Source: Agrobacterium vitis (lineage in GTDB: Bacteria > Pseudomonadota > Alphaproteobacteria > Rhizobiales > Rhizobiaceae). From it: a stretch of 64,000 nucleotides of DNA. This document shows positions 1 to 9,142 of this stretch, piece after piece (position 1 is the first letter of the stretch; every line of letters starts with the position of its first letter). The DNA is taken from contig NZ_CP118259.1 of NCBI RefSeq assembly GCF_013337045.2, positions 2,790,001-2,854,000 on the forward strand, written 5' to 3'. The notes below the pieces were generated by a model, which ran no database searches, was not told the origin of the DNA, and saw nothing but the letters and a program-made list of their open reading frames with translations. A program made the position numbers and the translations under genes.

Positions 1-403
1 CCGCGACGCGCTTGCAAAAATCATCGCCGTGCTGCCCGACGAACTGCGCCGCAGTCTTGAGGATAATAGTCTGCTGGTCGGGCCAAGCGATAGAGCAGCG
101 GGGCAGCTTCCAGCCGATCTCAGCCCGTTTCGGCAGGCGATCCGCGCTGAACATGTGCTGCATATCGTCTACCGGGATGAAAAAGGGGCGACGAGCAGCC
201 GCGATATCTGGCCCTTCGCCCTGACATTCTTTGAAGGCGCACGGATCTTGCTGGCCTGGTGTACGCTGCGGGAAGATTTCAGACATTTTCGCTGCGACCG
301 CATTGGGGAGTGCAAGACACTCGCTCTGCGCTACCCGATGCGTCGGGCCAGCCTGCTGAAACGATGGCGCGAGCATAACAGCATTCCAGATCGGATTTTT
401 TAG
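1..403 (+). CDS. WYL-domain (YafY-type) transcriptional regulator, C-terminal part
   Basis: The reading frame is already open at base 2 and ends with TAG at 401-403, so only the last ~133 residues of the protein are in the window. The visible part resembles the end of a WYL sensor domain: a strand-rich segment with HVLHIVYRDEKG, then the Trp-Pro-Phe and Leu-Leu-Ala-Trp-Cys motifs and a run of Arg residues near the end. WYL proteins of this type have an N-terminal winged helix (outside the window) and bind a ligand or nucleic acid through WYL. A VOC gene follows 96 bases downstream on the same strand, a common pairing of regulator and target. Family assignment is good; the specific signal is unknown. 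Confidence 0.75.
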   Translation, partial: RDALAKIIAVLPDELRRSLEDNSLLVGPSDRAAGQLPADLSPFRQAIRAEHVLHIVYRDEKGATSSRDIWPFALTFFEGARILLAWCTLREDFRHFRCDRIGECKTLALRYPMRRASLLKRWREHNSIPDRIF

Positions 404-499
404 AGCGTCAGACAAAAGAGCAGAGCCGTCAACACTCCTGCCATTTTTTGGCAGCAGGCTGGGTTACAAACCGAGCGTCAACCTGAAGGAGACGCTCCC

Positions 500-877
500 A
501 TGACAACCACCTCAATCCCGAAAATGACCATTCTTTACGTCGATACACCCGAGACAAGCGCCCATTTCTATCAGCAGGTCTTCGGTGTTGCGCCCGTCGA
601 AATATCAGCGACATTTGCCATGTTCGCGCTGCCGGGCGGATTCATTCTCGGCCTCTGGTCCCGCCACACCGTTGAGCCTGCGGCAAGCATTACAGGCGGC
701 GGCTGCGAACTGGCGATCCGGGCCGATACGGCTGCGGATGTCGATGATCTCCACACGCAATGGCAAGCGCTTGGCGTCCCCATGCTGCAAGCACCGACCG
801 ATATGGAGTTCGGGCGGACTTTCCTCGCCACCGATCCAGACGGCCATCGGATTCGCGTCTTCAACCCACCGGCATGA
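500..877 (+). CDS. VOC (glyoxalase/bleomycin resistance-like) family protein
   Basis: A 125-residue protein, the usual length for a single-chain VOC protein made of two beta-alpha-beta-beta-beta modules. The first module begins with TILYVDTPETSAHFYQQVFG, the typical VOC opening, and the second ends with ATDPDGHRIRVF, the typical closing strand. Members are metal-dependent lyases, dioxygenases or antibiotic-binding proteins acting as cytosolic dimers. Which of these applies cannot be told from sequence. The ATG at 500 has a good Shine-Dalgarno (AAGGAGA, about 8 bases upstream). It lies downstream of the WYL regulator and may be controlled by it (inference). Confidence 0.85.
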   Translation: MTTTSIPKMTILYVDTPETSAHFYQQVFGVAPVEISATFAMFALPGGFILGLWSRHTVEPAASITGGGCELAIRADTAADVDDLHTQWQALGVPMLQAPTDMEFGRTFLATDPDGHRIRVFNPPA

Positions 878-953
878 CTTGACGAAACTCAAAGCGCGGC
901 GCACCTGCTGAAATTCGTTGATTCCCGGCGGCATTGGCAGTATTTCGCAGGCC

Positions 954-1898
954 ATGACAGACGATCTTCAAAATCCTCGCCATGAAGAGGGCGGCGCATT
1001 CTGTGTGGCCGCGCTCTATCATTTTGCGTCCTTCGCGCGGTTCGAAAGCTTTCGTGAACCGCTCGATACTCTTTGCAAGGCGCAGGGCGTCAAGGGTACT
1101 TTGCTTTTGGCCCATGAAGGCATCAATGGCACGATTGCCGGTACGGATGCGGGCATTGCCACGGTGCTGGCCTATTTGCGCGCCCAGCCGGAATTTGCCA
1201 GCCTTGAGCACAAGGAAAGCCGGGCGTCGAAAATGCCTTTCGTGCGCATGAAGGTGAAGCTGAAAAAAGAGATCGTCACCATGGGGGTAGAGGATATCGA
1301 CCCCAACAAGATCGTCGGCACCTATGTCGATCCCAAGGACTGGAACGCGCTGATTTCCGATCCCGATACCATCCTGATTGACACCCGCAACGATTACGAA
1401 ACCGCCATCGGCATTTTCCGGGGCGCGGTCGATCCCAATACCAAGACTTTCCGCGAATTTCCCGATTGGGTGAAGAACAATCCCGGCCTGCACAACAAGC
1501 CGAAAATCGCCATGTATTGCACCGGCGGCATTCGCTGCGAAAAGGCCACGGCCTTCATGAAGCAACAGGGTTTCGAAGAGGTCTACCACCTGAAGGGCGG
1601 CATCCTGAAATATCTGGAACACGTGCCGGAAGAAGAAAGCCTGTGGGACGGTGCCTGCTTCGTGTTCGACGAGCGCGTTTCCGTGACCCACGGATTGAAG
1701 GAGGGCGACCACCAGTTGTGCCACGCCTGCCGCAATCCGATCACGCCGGAAGAACTGTCTTCGCCCTATTACGAGGCCGGCGTGTCGTGCAGCCATTGCT
1801 ATGAGACCCGCACAGAAGCCGACCGGGATCGCTACCGTCAGCGCCAGAAGCAGATTGCGCTGGCCAAGCAACGCGGCGAACGGCATATCGGCGGCTGA
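954..1898 (+). CDS. trhO: tRNA uridine(34) hydroxylase, rhodanese family
   Basis: A 314-residue protein of the YceA/TrhO family, which hydroxylates uridine 34 in tRNA to 5-hydroxyuridine in an oxygen-dependent reaction. The order is an N-terminal acylphosphatase-like domain (about residues 15-110), a rhodanese domain (about 120-220) with the active-site loop CTGGIRCEK that carries the conserved cysteine, and a C-terminal cysteine-rich tail with CHAC and CSHC pairs that could bind metal. The frame also opens at a TTG at 918, but ATG 954 gives the family's usual N-terminus. It stands alone between the VOC gene and a convergent EAL gene. Confidence 0.92.
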   Translation: MTDDLQNPRHEEGGAFCVAALYHFASFARFESFREPLDTLCKAQGVKGTLLLAHEGINGTIAGTDAGIATVLAYLRAQPEFASLEHKESRASKMPFVRMKVKLKKEIVTMGVEDIDPNKIVGTYVDPKDWNALISDPDTILIDTRNDYETAIGIFRGAVDPNTKTFREFPDWVKNNPGLHNKPKIAMYCTGGIRCEKATAFMKQQGFEEVYHLKGGILKYLEHVPEEESLWDGACFVFDERVSVTHGLKEGDHQLCHACRNPITPEELSSPYYEAGVSCSHCYETRTEADRDRYRQRQKQIALAKQRGERHIGG

Positions 1899-1950
1899 TC
1901 CGGGATCTGTGAGGCGGCGTTTGCTGTCATACGTCCAGTCACAAGGACTG

Positions 1951-2700
1951 TCACGACAAGAGCGCAAGATCCGGTTGATCGAACCGTTCAAACGCTGGGC
2001 GGGCAAGAAGATAGCCTTGAACATAGGGTACGCCCATATCCTTCAGCACATCCAGCTCTTCTTGGGTTTCCACCCCTTCGCATAATGGAAGAATGCCGAA
2101 CTCCGTCAACATCGCCAGCGTATGGCGCAACACGATCCGCTTGGCCCGATCCTGATCGATGCCGCGCACCAGTTCCATGTCCAGCTTGACGATATCGGGC
2201 TGAAATTTCGCCAGAAGCGTCAGCCCGGCATGGCCAGCCCCGAAGTCATCAATCGCCGTCTTGAAGCCAATGCTGCGATAGGTTTTCAGAATGTTGAGCA
2301 GATGATCGGTATCGATCCGCTCGTTTTCGGTAAATTCAAACAGAATCCGGTCCAGAGGAAAACCGACCCGTTCAGCCGTATTCAGCGTCAGACGAATACA
2401 GACGCGCGGCTCATAAACGGCATTGGGCATGAAATTGATGGATAGCTTTGCCGTCGAGGTCTCCGGTAGCAATGCCGCCGCCAGTTCAATGGCCTTAACC
2501 CGGCAGCTCTGATCAAAAGCATAGCGATTGTCCGTGTTGATACCAGCCATAACCGTGGCCGCACCGGCGCCGTCCGCGCCACGCACCAGCGCTTCATAAC
2601 CAAACACAGCACCATCGCGCATATCCACGATAGGCTGAAATGCCATGGAGAAGGGAACACTGAAAGCTGCGCCGTCTCGGCAACCCGCGCATGACGTCAT
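1951..2700 (-). CDS. EAL-domain cyclic-di-GMP phosphodiesterase
   Basis: A stand-alone EAL domain of 249 residues that hydrolyses cyclic di-GMP to pGpG. All expected catalytic elements are visible: YEALVRG near residue 36, the EFTENERI acidic pair, IDDFGAGHAG (Asp-Asp for metal binding), KLDMELVRGID with the conserved Lys, the EGVET glutamate and the closing QGYLLARP. It should therefore be active. ATG 2700 has GGAGATTT in front of it; the frame also extends to 2757 without a ribosome site. No sensory or membrane domain is present, so input must come from a partner or from expression level. It converges with trhO. Confidence 0.92.
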   Translation of the reverse strand: MTSCAGCRDGAAFSVPFSMAFQPIVDMRDGAVFGYEALVRGADGAGAATVMAGINTDNRYAFDQSCRVKAIELAAALLPETSTAKLSINFMPNAVYEPRVCIRLTLNTAERVGFPLDRILFEFTENERIDTDHLLNILKTYRSIGFKTAIDDFGAGHAGLTLLAKFQPDIVKLDMELVRGIDQDRAKRIVLRHTLAMLTEFGILPLCEGVETQEELDVLKDMGVPYVQGYLLARPAFERFDQPDLALLS

Positions 2701-2813
2701 CCAAATCTCCCGTTTAAAATTCGACCCAGTTCTATCCTGAAATTTTAAAAAATTCACTTCAGCTAAAAAACTCGGAAAATACGGCAGGGATGAGGGCGCG
2801 GCTATACCAATCG

Positions 2814-3149
2814 CTATTTCTGATGCTGTTTCTTGATCGTATCGATTTCGTACATCAACGCCCGGAAGGCGATGATCGCCTCGTTATCAGCAAGTTTTTC
2901 ATCCAGGACCAGCGGTTCCAGCTGTTTGATCACCACGCGAAGAGCGTCCTCAATGCGGCCAAGCTGCTTGCCGTAGCTGGCCACATTCATCAAAATATCC
3001 TTCTCCGCCTCGGGATTGGTCGAGGGGCCGACATCGATATTGAACGTGACCAAACTGGCCTGCCCGACCTGGGTCGGACTATAGACCCAGGTCCATGGAT
3101 TGATCGCCTGCGTGACATTGCCTGAAAGCGGCAGTTGTACCCGTCCCAT
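2814..3149 (-). CDS. Conserved hypothetical protein, 111 residues
   Basis: I do not recognise a named family. The protein begins MGRVQLPLSG, has a mixed polar/aromatic N-terminal half (NPWTWVYSP) and a C-terminal half predicted to be helical with many Glu/Lys/Leu residues. There is no signal peptide or membrane segment. ATG 3149 follows the purine-rich GGGGGAA. The gene is separated from the EAL gene by 113 bases and transcribed toward it, so co-transcription is possible. Upstream lies a 17-bp palindrome (3195-3211). Confidence 0.6.
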   Translation of the reverse strand: MGRVQLPLSGNVTQAINPWTWVYSPTQVGQASLVTFNIDVGPSTNPEAEKDILMNVASYGKQLGRIEDALRVVIKQLEPLVLDEKLADNEAIIAFRALMYEIDTIKKQHQK

Positions 3150-3194
3150 ACATATTCCCCCGATCAAGATCACAACCTGAAAGGGAATAATGAT

Positions 3195-3211
3195 TTATTG
3201 CAGCGCAATAA
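3195..3211. promoter_or_regulatory. 17-bp palindrome upstream of the 2814-3149 gene
   Basis: TTATTGC and GCAATAA are perfect 7-base inverted arms around a 3-base centre, 46 bases upstream of the start at 3149. It could be an operator. A minimal hairpin is less likely because the loop is so short. Confidence 0.3.
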
Positions 3212-3253
3212 GCAAGACTATGATCACGCAATAACGCGGGAGCCAGCATAGCC

Positions 3254-4627
3254 TCATTTGGCGATGTGGTTCCCCTTCGGGAATTCCGCAGCCAGCGCGC
3301 TATACCATTTGCCGCTGTTTTTCAGCGTGCGAACCTGCGTGTCATAATTGACATGCACGAGGCCGAACCGCATGCGGTAGCCTTCCGCCCATTCATAATT
3401 GTCCATCAGGCTCCAGGCGAAATAACCCTTCATGGGGATGCCCTCGGCAATCAGGTCGGCCACCACGCCCAGATGTTCAGCGTAATAATCCAGCCGTGGC
3501 TGGTCATCCACCACGCCCTCGGCCACCTCCATATTATAGCAGGCACCGTTTTCGGTGATGTAGCAGACCGGCAGCGTGTAACGGTCGTAAAGCCCTTCCA
3601 CCAGCGACTTCAGCGCCGGGGCATAGACTTCCCAGCCGATATCGGTCTTGACCGTCGAGACTGGCGGCGCATCCACCGTGGCGGGAAACTCGGCACCCTC
3701 AGCCGGATTGTCAGCAACCCGCATCGGCGTGTAGTAATTCAGGCCCCACCAGTCGAGTTTCTGGGAGATGACCTCCAAGTCGCCGTCCTCTATGACAGGC
3801 ATGCGATTGCCAAGGGAGGCTATGAATTCTGCCGGATATTCGCCCTTGAAGACCGGATCGAAGAAAGCGCCATTGTGAAACTGATGAGCGCGTTCAGCGG
3901 CGGCCAGATCAGCCGCACTCTGCGAGCCGGGGATAACCGAATGGGCGTTCAGCACCAGACCCGCAGGCACCTGCGGCGCGACCTGCCGGATGGCATCAAT
4001 GCCAAGCCCATGGGCGAGATTGGTATAGTGCAAGGCATGCAGCGCCGCATCCATACTCCGCTCGCCCGGCGCATGCACACCGTAGAGATGACTAAGCCAG
4101 ACCGAACACCACGGCTCATTGAAGGTCGCCACGGCATCCAGCCGATCACCTAGCCGTGCCATCACCAGCTTGGCATAGCGCTGGAAGGCATAGGCCGTGG
4201 AGCGCGCCGTCCAGCCGCCATCGCCCATCAGCGCCAATGGCAGATCCCAATGATAAAGCGTCGCATAGGCCTTGATGCCGCGATCCTTCAACCCATCGAC
4301 CAGCTTGTCGTAAAAATCCAGCCCCGTCTCATTCACGCGGCCCGTGCCATCAGGAATAATGCGCGGCCAGGCAATGGAAAAGCGATAGGCGGAAACGCCC
4401 ATCTCCTGGATCAGGTCGAGATCCTGTTCCCAGCGATTGTAATGATCGCAGGCCATATCGCCATTATGCCGCTCGAACACCCGCCCCGGCATATTGGCAA
4501 ACGCATCCCAGATGCAGGGCTTTCGCCCATCCGCCTTGGTGGCACCTTCAATCTGGTAGGCGGCGGTGGCCACGCCAAACAGGAAATCACCGGGGAAGCG
4601 GGCAGCAAGGGTTTTTGCGTCGGTCAT
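3254..4627 (-). CDS. Beta-glucosidase, glycoside hydrolase family 1
   Basis: A 457-residue enzyme with the two GH1 retaining-hydrolase signatures: TFNEP near residue 171 (acid/base glutamate) and YITENGA near residue 358 (nucleophile glutamate). The GH1 opening FLFGVATAAYQIEGA and the closing NYEWAEGYRMRFGLV are also present. It should cleave beta-linked glucosides or related disaccharides in the cytoplasm, since there is no signal peptide. Length is typical for the family (about 450). It has its own upstream region facing the divergent secreted-protein gene at 4796. The neighbouring sugar genes suggest a role in using plant-derived glycosides (inference). Confidence 0.95.
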   Translation of the reverse strand: MTDAKTLAARFPGDFLFGVATAAYQIEGATKADGRKPCIWDAFANMPGRVFERHNGDMACDHYNRWEQDLDLIQEMGVSAYRFSIAWPRIIPDGTGRVNETGLDFYDKLVDGLKDRGIKAYATLYHWDLPLALMGDGGWTARSTAYAFQRYAKLVMARLGDRLDAVATFNEPWCSVWLSHLYGVHAPGERSMDAALHALHYTNLAHGLGIDAIRQVAPQVPAGLVLNAHSVIPGSQSAADLAAAERAHQFHNGAFFDPVFKGEYPAEFIASLGNRMPVIEDGDLEVISQKLDWWGLNYYTPMRVADNPAEGAEFPATVDAPPVSTVKTDIGWEVYAPALKSLVEGLYDRYTLPVCYITENGACYNMEVAEGVVDDQPRLDYYAEHLGVVADLIAEGIPMKGYFAWSLMDNYEWAEGYRMRFGLVHVNYDTQVRTLKNSGKWYSALAAEFPKGNHIAK

Positions 4628-4795
4628 CGGGAACCTTTCGACACTTAAACTTGAATAAACAGGACGTATTCAGGTCTTAACGCAGTTGCGGCAGGAACGC
4701 CACGGACGAAAAACAACACATCGCACCTACTCATTATGTTGTATTTCCAAAGAAGAAATGCTACCTGAAGATGCATTAATCTGGGGGATACATTT

Positions 4796-5197
4796 ATGAA
4801 AACAGCTTTTATCCATTTTCTCTGCGCGGCGACAATCAGCATGGCGCTACCCGCCACAGCCAACAGCGCCACTCTCGTCTACACCGAGAATCAAACCACG
4901 ATAAGCTATAGCGTTAACTGGACATCAGGCATGACCGTTGAACAAGCCATGCAAACGGCTGGTCCCGACTATGTCACTGGATGGTCGCATCAATATAGCG
5001 GCAACTCCCTGCTGATGGTTCTCGCCACAGGTACGTTTCCGGCCACGCCGTCAACCACCGATGGGAAGCTGGGCACACCCTACTGGTTGCTCTGCGTCGA
5101 TAGTAAACCTGCCAGCACGGGCATGACCCAGCAAACGATCCCGAGTTCAACCTCCGAAGTGAAATGGATTTGGACGTCCCAATACAAATGCAAGTAA
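4796..5197 (+). CDS. Small secreted protein, DUF4430-like
   Basis: A 133-residue protein with a clear signal peptide (basic MKTAFIH, hydrophobic core, cleavage after about ATANSA). The mature part has a segment reading PYWLLCVDSKPASTG followed by a Trp-Ile-Trp pair. This resembles the DUF4430/transcobalamin C-terminal fold, where a Trp-rich strand and a small-residue turn are conserved. Two cysteines in the mature part could form a disulfide. The ATG follows GGGGGATA. It is transcribed away from the beta-glucosidase. The resemblance is by eye and the function is unknown. Confidence 0.65.
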   Translation: MKTAFIHFLCAATISMALPATANSATLVYTENQTTISYSVNWTSGMTVEQAMQTAGPDYVTGWSHQYSGNSLLMVLATGTFPATPSTTDGKLGTPYWLLCVDSKPASTGMTQQTIPSSTSEVKWIWTSQYKCK

Positions 5198-5226
5198 GCT
5201 GACCGGCTTTAGCCGTACTTCTACTG

Positions 5227-5257
5227 AAAAAATACCAAGGGCCGCTTCCACGGCCCT
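5227..5257 (-). terminator. Rho-independent terminator after the Gfo/Idh/MocA gene
   Basis: On the minus strand AGGGCCG and CGGCCCT form a 7-bp stem with a 6-base loop. TTGGTATTTTTT follows, so the T run begins a few bases after the stem. It is placed 13 bases beyond the stop at 5270. Confidence 0.6.
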
Positions 5258-5269
5258 AGGCATTCGACT

Positions 5270-6442
5270 TCAAACTCGCACCCAAGCCCCATTCTGCTTC
5301 GACGATTCGATACACGCCGTCACAAAAGCCACGCCCTTCACCCCATCATCGACAGTCGGATAAACGACCGCCGGATCAACCGCCGCACCCGTTCGCGCGG
5401 CAAGAATAGCCTGGGCGGCTTCGGAATAGATGGTGGCGAAGGCTTCAAGATAGCCTTCCGGATGGCCGCCGGGAATGCGGGTGACGCGGGCGGCTGCCCC
5501 ACCGGCCCCGGCACCGCCGCGGGTGATCAGTTGCTTTGGTTCGCCGAGCTTGGTGAACCACAGGTAGTTCGGATCGGCTTGCGTCCATTCGATCCCGGCC
5601 TTGGTGCCGTAGATGCGCACTTTCAACCCGTTTTCATTGCCGGTTGCCACCTGGCTGCACCATAACAACCCCTTGGCGCCGCCTTGGAAGCGCAGCATCA
5701 CATGGGCGTTGTCATCCAGCCTGCGGCCTTCAACGAAGGTGTGCACGTCGGCGGCGAGTTCCTCCAGTTCCAATCCGGAAATGAAGCTGCCGAGGTTATA
5801 GGCATGGGTGCCGATATCGCCGGTGGAGCCGCCGACACCCGATTGGGCCGGGTCGGTGCGCCATACGGCCTGCTTGGCGCCTGTCTGCTCCACCGGTTCC
5901 GCCAGCCAATCCTGCGGATATTCCATCTGTACCAGCCGGATCTCGCCCAGCTCGCCGTTTTGCACCAGTTCCCGCGCATGGCGCACCATGGGATAGCCGG
6001 TATAATTGTGGGTGAGGATAAACAGGGCTTTAGCCTTGTCGGCAACCTCTTTCAGTTTTTTGGCATCCTCCAGATTGGAGGTTAGCGGCTTGTCGCAGAT
6101 CACATGGATGCCGCGCTCCAGAAAGGCTTTTGCCGCCGGGTAATGCATGTGATTGGGCGTGACGATAGACACCGCCTCGATCCCATCCGGGCGCGCCGCT
6201 TCGCTCGAAGCCATTTCTTCAAAAGAGCCATAGCAGCGGGTGGGATCGAGCCCCAGATCGCGGCCAGAGGCCAGGGACTTTTCCGGCGTCGAGGACAAAG
6301 CCCCCGCCACCAGATCGTAATGGTCGTCGAGCCTTGCCGCCATACGGTGGACCGCGCCAATAAACGCGCCCTGCCCGCCGCCCACCATGCCGAGGCGGAT
6401 TTTGGGGGCGCGTTGCTGCGATTTGCTTGCTTCGATGGTCAT
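5270..6442 (-). CDS. Gfo/Idh/MocA family sugar oxidoreductase
   Basis: A 390-residue NAD(P)-dependent dehydrogenase. The N-terminal Rossmann fold opens with RLGMVGGGQGAFIGAVH (glycine-rich loop) and contains CDKPL, the family's EKP-type motif whose lysine takes part in catalysis. The C-terminal half is the alpha/beta substrate domain, with GDIGTHAYNL carrying the conserved Asp and His. ATG 6442 follows GAGGAGG. It is preceded by a sugar isomerase/epimerase on the same strand, a frequent partnership in oxidation and rearrangement of sugars or inositols. The substrate cannot be named from sequence. A repeat element lies between the two genes. Confidence 0.9.
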   Translation of the reverse strand: MTIEASKSQQRAPKIRLGMVGGGQGAFIGAVHRMAARLDDHYDLVAGALSSTPEKSLASGRDLGLDPTRCYGSFEEMASSEAARPDGIEAVSIVTPNHMHYPAAKAFLERGIHVICDKPLTSNLEDAKKLKEVADKAKALFILTHNYTGYPMVRHARELVQNGELGEIRLVQMEYPQDWLAEPVEQTGAKQAVWRTDPAQSGVGGSTGDIGTHAYNLGSFISGLELEELAADVHTFVEGRRLDDNAHVMLRFQGGAKGLLWCSQVATGNENGLKVRIYGTKAGIEWTQADPNYLWFTKLGEPKQLITRGGAGAGGAAARVTRIPGGHPEGYLEAFATIYSEAAQAILAARTGAAVDPAVVYPTVDDGVKGVAFVTACIESSKQNGAWVRV

Positions 6443-6477
6443 TGGAATTTCCTCCTCAAGATTCGTAGAACGCGGGG

Positions 6478-6624
6478 TACCCCCCTCTGTCACTCCCGTG
6501 ACATCTCCCCCTCAAGGGGGGAGATTGGCCGCAAACCTTGCTATTTTAATCATCAAGTCGCCGACATCTCACCACTCGATCTCCCCCCTTGAGGGGGAGA
6601 TGCCCGGCAGGGCAGAGGGGGGTA
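6478..6624. repeat. Rhizobial-type palindromic intergenic element (about 147 bp)
   Basis: The ends are perfect 12-base inverted copies of TACCCCCCTCTG (6478-6489) and its complement (6613-6624). Inside are two shorter palindromes built on ATCTCCCC(C)...GGGGGAGAT, at 6503-6525 and 6579-6601. This architecture matches the mobile palindromic elements (RIME-like) scattered between genes in Rhizobiaceae; that identification is from memory of the motif. It sits between two genes of the same strand and would form a large hairpin in a read-through transcript. Confidence 0.7.
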
Positions 6625-6646
6625 TCGCCGCAAGCGGAAACGATAT

Positions 6647-7699
6647 TTACAGCCCCAACATCCGCCGATTGGCCGCATCATCGGTGCCGCTGGCGGCGAA
6701 ATCGTCAAAGGCATGTTCCGTGACCCGGATAATATGCGCCTTGACGAATTCCGCCCCTTCGCGGGCGCCGTCTTCGGGGTGTTTTAGGGCGCATTCCCAC
6801 TCGACCACGGCCCAGCCTTCGAAATCATTGGCAGCCATTTTCGAGAAGATCGCCCCGAAATCCACCTGTCCGTCGCCCGGTGAGCGGAAGCGCCCGGCGC
6901 GGTTGACCCAGGATTGGTAGCCACCGTAAACGCCCTGACGGCCATTCGGATTGAACTCGGCATCCTTGACGTGGAACATCTTGATGCGGTCTTTGTAGAT
7001 GTCGATATGGTCGAGATAATCGAGGCATTGCAGCACATAATGCGAGGGATCATAGAGCATGTTAGCGCGTGAATGGTTTTTCACCCGCTCCAGAAACATC
7101 TCGAATGTCACGCCGTCATGCAGGTCTTCGCCGGGATGGATTTCGTAGCACACATCGACACCCTGCTCGTCGGCATAGTCGAGAATGGGCAGCCAGCGCT
7201 TCGCCAGCTCGTCAAACGCGGTTTCCACCAGACCTGCGGGACGCTGCGGCCATGGGTAAATAAACGGCCAGGCCAGCGCGCCCGAAAACGTGGCATGCGC
7301 CTTGATGCCCAGATGGCTCGAGGCCTTCAGCGCGTATTTGACCTGTTGCACAGCCCATTCCTGCCGGGCTTTCGGGTTGCCACGCACTTCGGGGGCAGCG
7401 AAACCGTCAAACGCTTCGTCATAGGCCGGATGCACCGCCACCAGCTGTCCCTGCAAATGGGTGGAAAGCTCGGTGATCTCGACGCCATTGGCGCGGGCGA
7501 TACCGGCCAATTCGTCACAATAATCCTTGGACTCGGCGGCCTTTTTCAGGTCGATCAACTGGCTGGCCCAGGTCGGAACCTGCACGCCAAGATAGCCTTT
7601 ATCGGCAGCCCATTTGGTAATGCTATCCCAGGAATTAAAAGGCGCGGCATCACCGGCAAACTGGCCCAAAAACAAGGCAGGGCCTTTAATCGTCTTCAT
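6647..7699 (-). CDS. Sugar phosphate isomerase/epimerase (xylose isomerase-like TIM barrel)
   Basis: A 350-residue AP-endonuclease-2-type TIM barrel protein. It carries the family's metal-site segments: CYEIHPGEDLHDG with Glu and His, MLYDPSHYVLQ, FHVKDAEF and a C-terminal VVEWECA. Relatives isomerise or epimerise keto-sugars, inositol derivatives or hydroxypyruvate. ATG 7699 follows GGAGGAGA. It lies just after the xylA terminator and has a LacI-type inverted repeat (7722-7735) in its leader, so it probably has its own promoter within the xylose regulon. Co-function with the downstream Gfo/Idh dehydrogenase is likely (inference). Confidence 0.88.
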   Translation of the reverse strand: MKTIKGPALFLGQFAGDAAPFNSWDSITKWAADKGYLGVQVPTWASQLIDLKKAAESKDYCDELAGIARANGVEITELSTHLQGQLVAVHPAYDEAFDGFAAPEVRGNPKARQEWAVQQVKYALKASSHLGIKAHATFSGALAWPFIYPWPQRPAGLVETAFDELAKRWLPILDYADEQGVDVCYEIHPGEDLHDGVTFEMFLERVKNHSRANMLYDPSHYVLQCLDYLDHIDIYKDRIKMFHVKDAEFNPNGRQGVYGGYQSWVNRAGRFRSPGDGQVDFGAIFSKMAANDFEGWAVVEWECALKHPEDGAREGAEFVKAHIIRVTEHAFDDFAASGTDDAANRRMLGL

Positions 7700-7721
7700 A
7701 AACATCTCCTCCAAAATGATA

Positions 7722-7735
7722 CTGAAACGTTGCAG
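7722..7735. promoter_or_regulatory. Candidate LacI-family operator
   Basis: CTGAAACGTTGCAG is a near-palindrome centred on AACGTT with one mismatched pair, 23 bases before the start at 7699. LacI-family repressors typically bind such CG-centred palindromes. A smaller AAACGTTT palindrome occurs at 9125-9132 between xylB and xylA. Confidence 0.4.
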
Positions 7736-7745
7736 TTTATCTATC

Positions 7746-7785
7746 AAAAAAAACTGCCAGGGAAAACCTCCATTTCCCTGGCAGT
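7746..7785 (-). terminator. Strong rho-independent terminator after xylA
   Basis: ACTGCCAGGGAAA (7753-7765) and TTTCCCTGGCAGT (7773-7785) form a perfect 13-bp stem with a 7-base loop. On the minus strand a run of seven T residues follows. It begins 12 bases after the xylA stop codon and should end the lacI-xylB-xylA transcript. Confidence 0.9.
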
Positions 7786-7797
7786 GCATCAAAGCGA

Positions 7798-9105
7798 TCA
7801 AACGTAGCGATTGACGACGTTTTCCAACAATTCCTGCTGACCGGACACCGGCTGCGGATTGATGTTTTCGCCTTCAACCCGGGCAGCAATGCTCTCCAGC
7901 GTGCCACTGGCCAGCATGGCCTTGGCGCCGTCGCTGTTCCAGCCTGCGTAGCGGTTGGCGAGGGGCGCCGACAGCGCTTTGTCTTCCACCATTTTCGCAG
8001 CAGCCTTCAGGCCGCGAGCGCAGCAATCCATACCGCCGATATGGCCGATCAGCAGATCCGCCGGATCGATGGACTGGCGGCGCAGCTTGCTATCGAAATT
8101 GGTGCCGCCAGAGGTAAAGCCGCCCGCCTGCAGAACCTGATAATAGGCCAGCGCCATTTCCGGCACATTGTTGGGGAATTGGTCGGTATCCCAACCGGAT
8201 TGATAGTCGTTACGGTTCATGTCGATGGAGCCGAAAATGCCCAGCGCGTTGGCCAGTGCCAATTCATGCTCGAAGGTGTGACCAGCCAGGATGGCATGGC
8301 CCTGCTCGATATTGACCTTCACTTCCTTCTCCAGACCGTAAGTCTTGAGGAAGCCGTAGACGGTGGCCACATCATAGTCATACTGATGCTTGGAAGGCTC
8401 CTGCGGTTTCGGCTCGATCAAGATGGCGCCCTTGAAGCCGATCTTGTGCTTGTATTCCACCACCATGTTGAGGAAACGGCCCATATGGTCGAGTTCCTGC
8501 TTCAGGTCGGTGTTGAGCAGGGTTTCATAGCCTTCGCGGCCACCCCACAGCACGTAGTTTTCGCCACCCAGTTTCTGCGTGGCATCCAGGCAGGTTTTCA
8601 CCGTGGCTGCGGCAAAGGCAAAGACGTCAGGGTCCGGGTTGGTAGCTGCACCCGACATGTAGCGGCGATGCGAGAACATGTTGGCCGTACCCCACAGCAG
8701 CTTGACGCCGGTATCGGCCTGCTTCTGGGCAAAATAATCGACAATCTCATTGAGATTTTTGGTGTTTTCGGCAAAGGACGCGCCTTCGGGACGCGCATCC
8801 GCATCGTGGAAGCAGTAGTAAGGCGTGCCGAGCAACTGGAAGAATTCAAAGGCCACATCGGCCTTCAGCTTGGCAGCATCCATCGAATCCTTGAACCATG
8901 GACGTTCAAACGTATTGCCGCCGAACGGGTCGGTGCCCGGCCAGACAAATGTGTGCCAATAGGCCACGGCAAAGCGCAGATGGTCTTCCATCCGCTTGCC
9001 CATTACCACTTCATCGGGGTTATAATGGCGGAAGGCCAGCGGGTTAGTGCTGTCAGGGCCTTCATATTTGATCTTAGTGATGTCGCCAAAAAAGCCTGTG
9101 CTCAT
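7798..9105 (-). CDS. xylA: Xylose isomerase
   Basis: A 435-residue enzyme converting D-xylose to D-xylulose in the cytoplasm. The length fits the longer (class II) xylose isomerases. Diagnostic segments are [12 protein letters not shown] (catalytic His/Asp region), [33 protein letters not shown] with metal-binding Glu and the conserved Lys, and [12 protein letters not shown] 9105 follows GGAGGAAAA. It lies 37 bases downstream of xylB, the kinase that acts on its product, and ends in a strong terminator. Confidence 0.97.
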   Translation of the reverse strand: MSTGFFGDITKIKYEGPDSTNPLAFRHYNPDEVVMGKRMEDHLRFAVAYWHTFVWPGTDPFGGNTFERPWFKDSMDAAKLKADVAFEFFQLLGTPYYCFHDADARPEGASFAENTKNLNEIVDYFAQKQADTGVKLLWGTANMFSHRRYMSGAATNPDPDVFAFAAATVKTCLDATQKLGGENYVLWGGREGYETLLNTDLKQELDHMGRFLNMVVEYKHKIGFKGAILIEPKPQEPSKHQYDYDVATVYGFLKTYGLEKEVKVNIEQGHAILAGHTFEHELALANALGIFGSIDMNRNDYQSGWDTDQFPNNVPEMALAYYQVLQAGGFTSGGTNFDSKLRRQSIDPADLLIGHIGGMDCCARGLKAAAKMVEDKALSAPLANRYAGWNSDGAKAMLASGTLESIAARVEGENINPQPVSGQQELLENVVNRYV

Positions 9106-9142
9106 GGGTTTTCCTCCTGATGTTAAACGTTTTCTGTGGTTT

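Noticed and set aside
861..2024. 387-residue open frame on the minus strand over trhO
   Set aside because: Shadow of trhO: its product lacks any family signature, and trhO on the opposite strand has full catalytic motifs.
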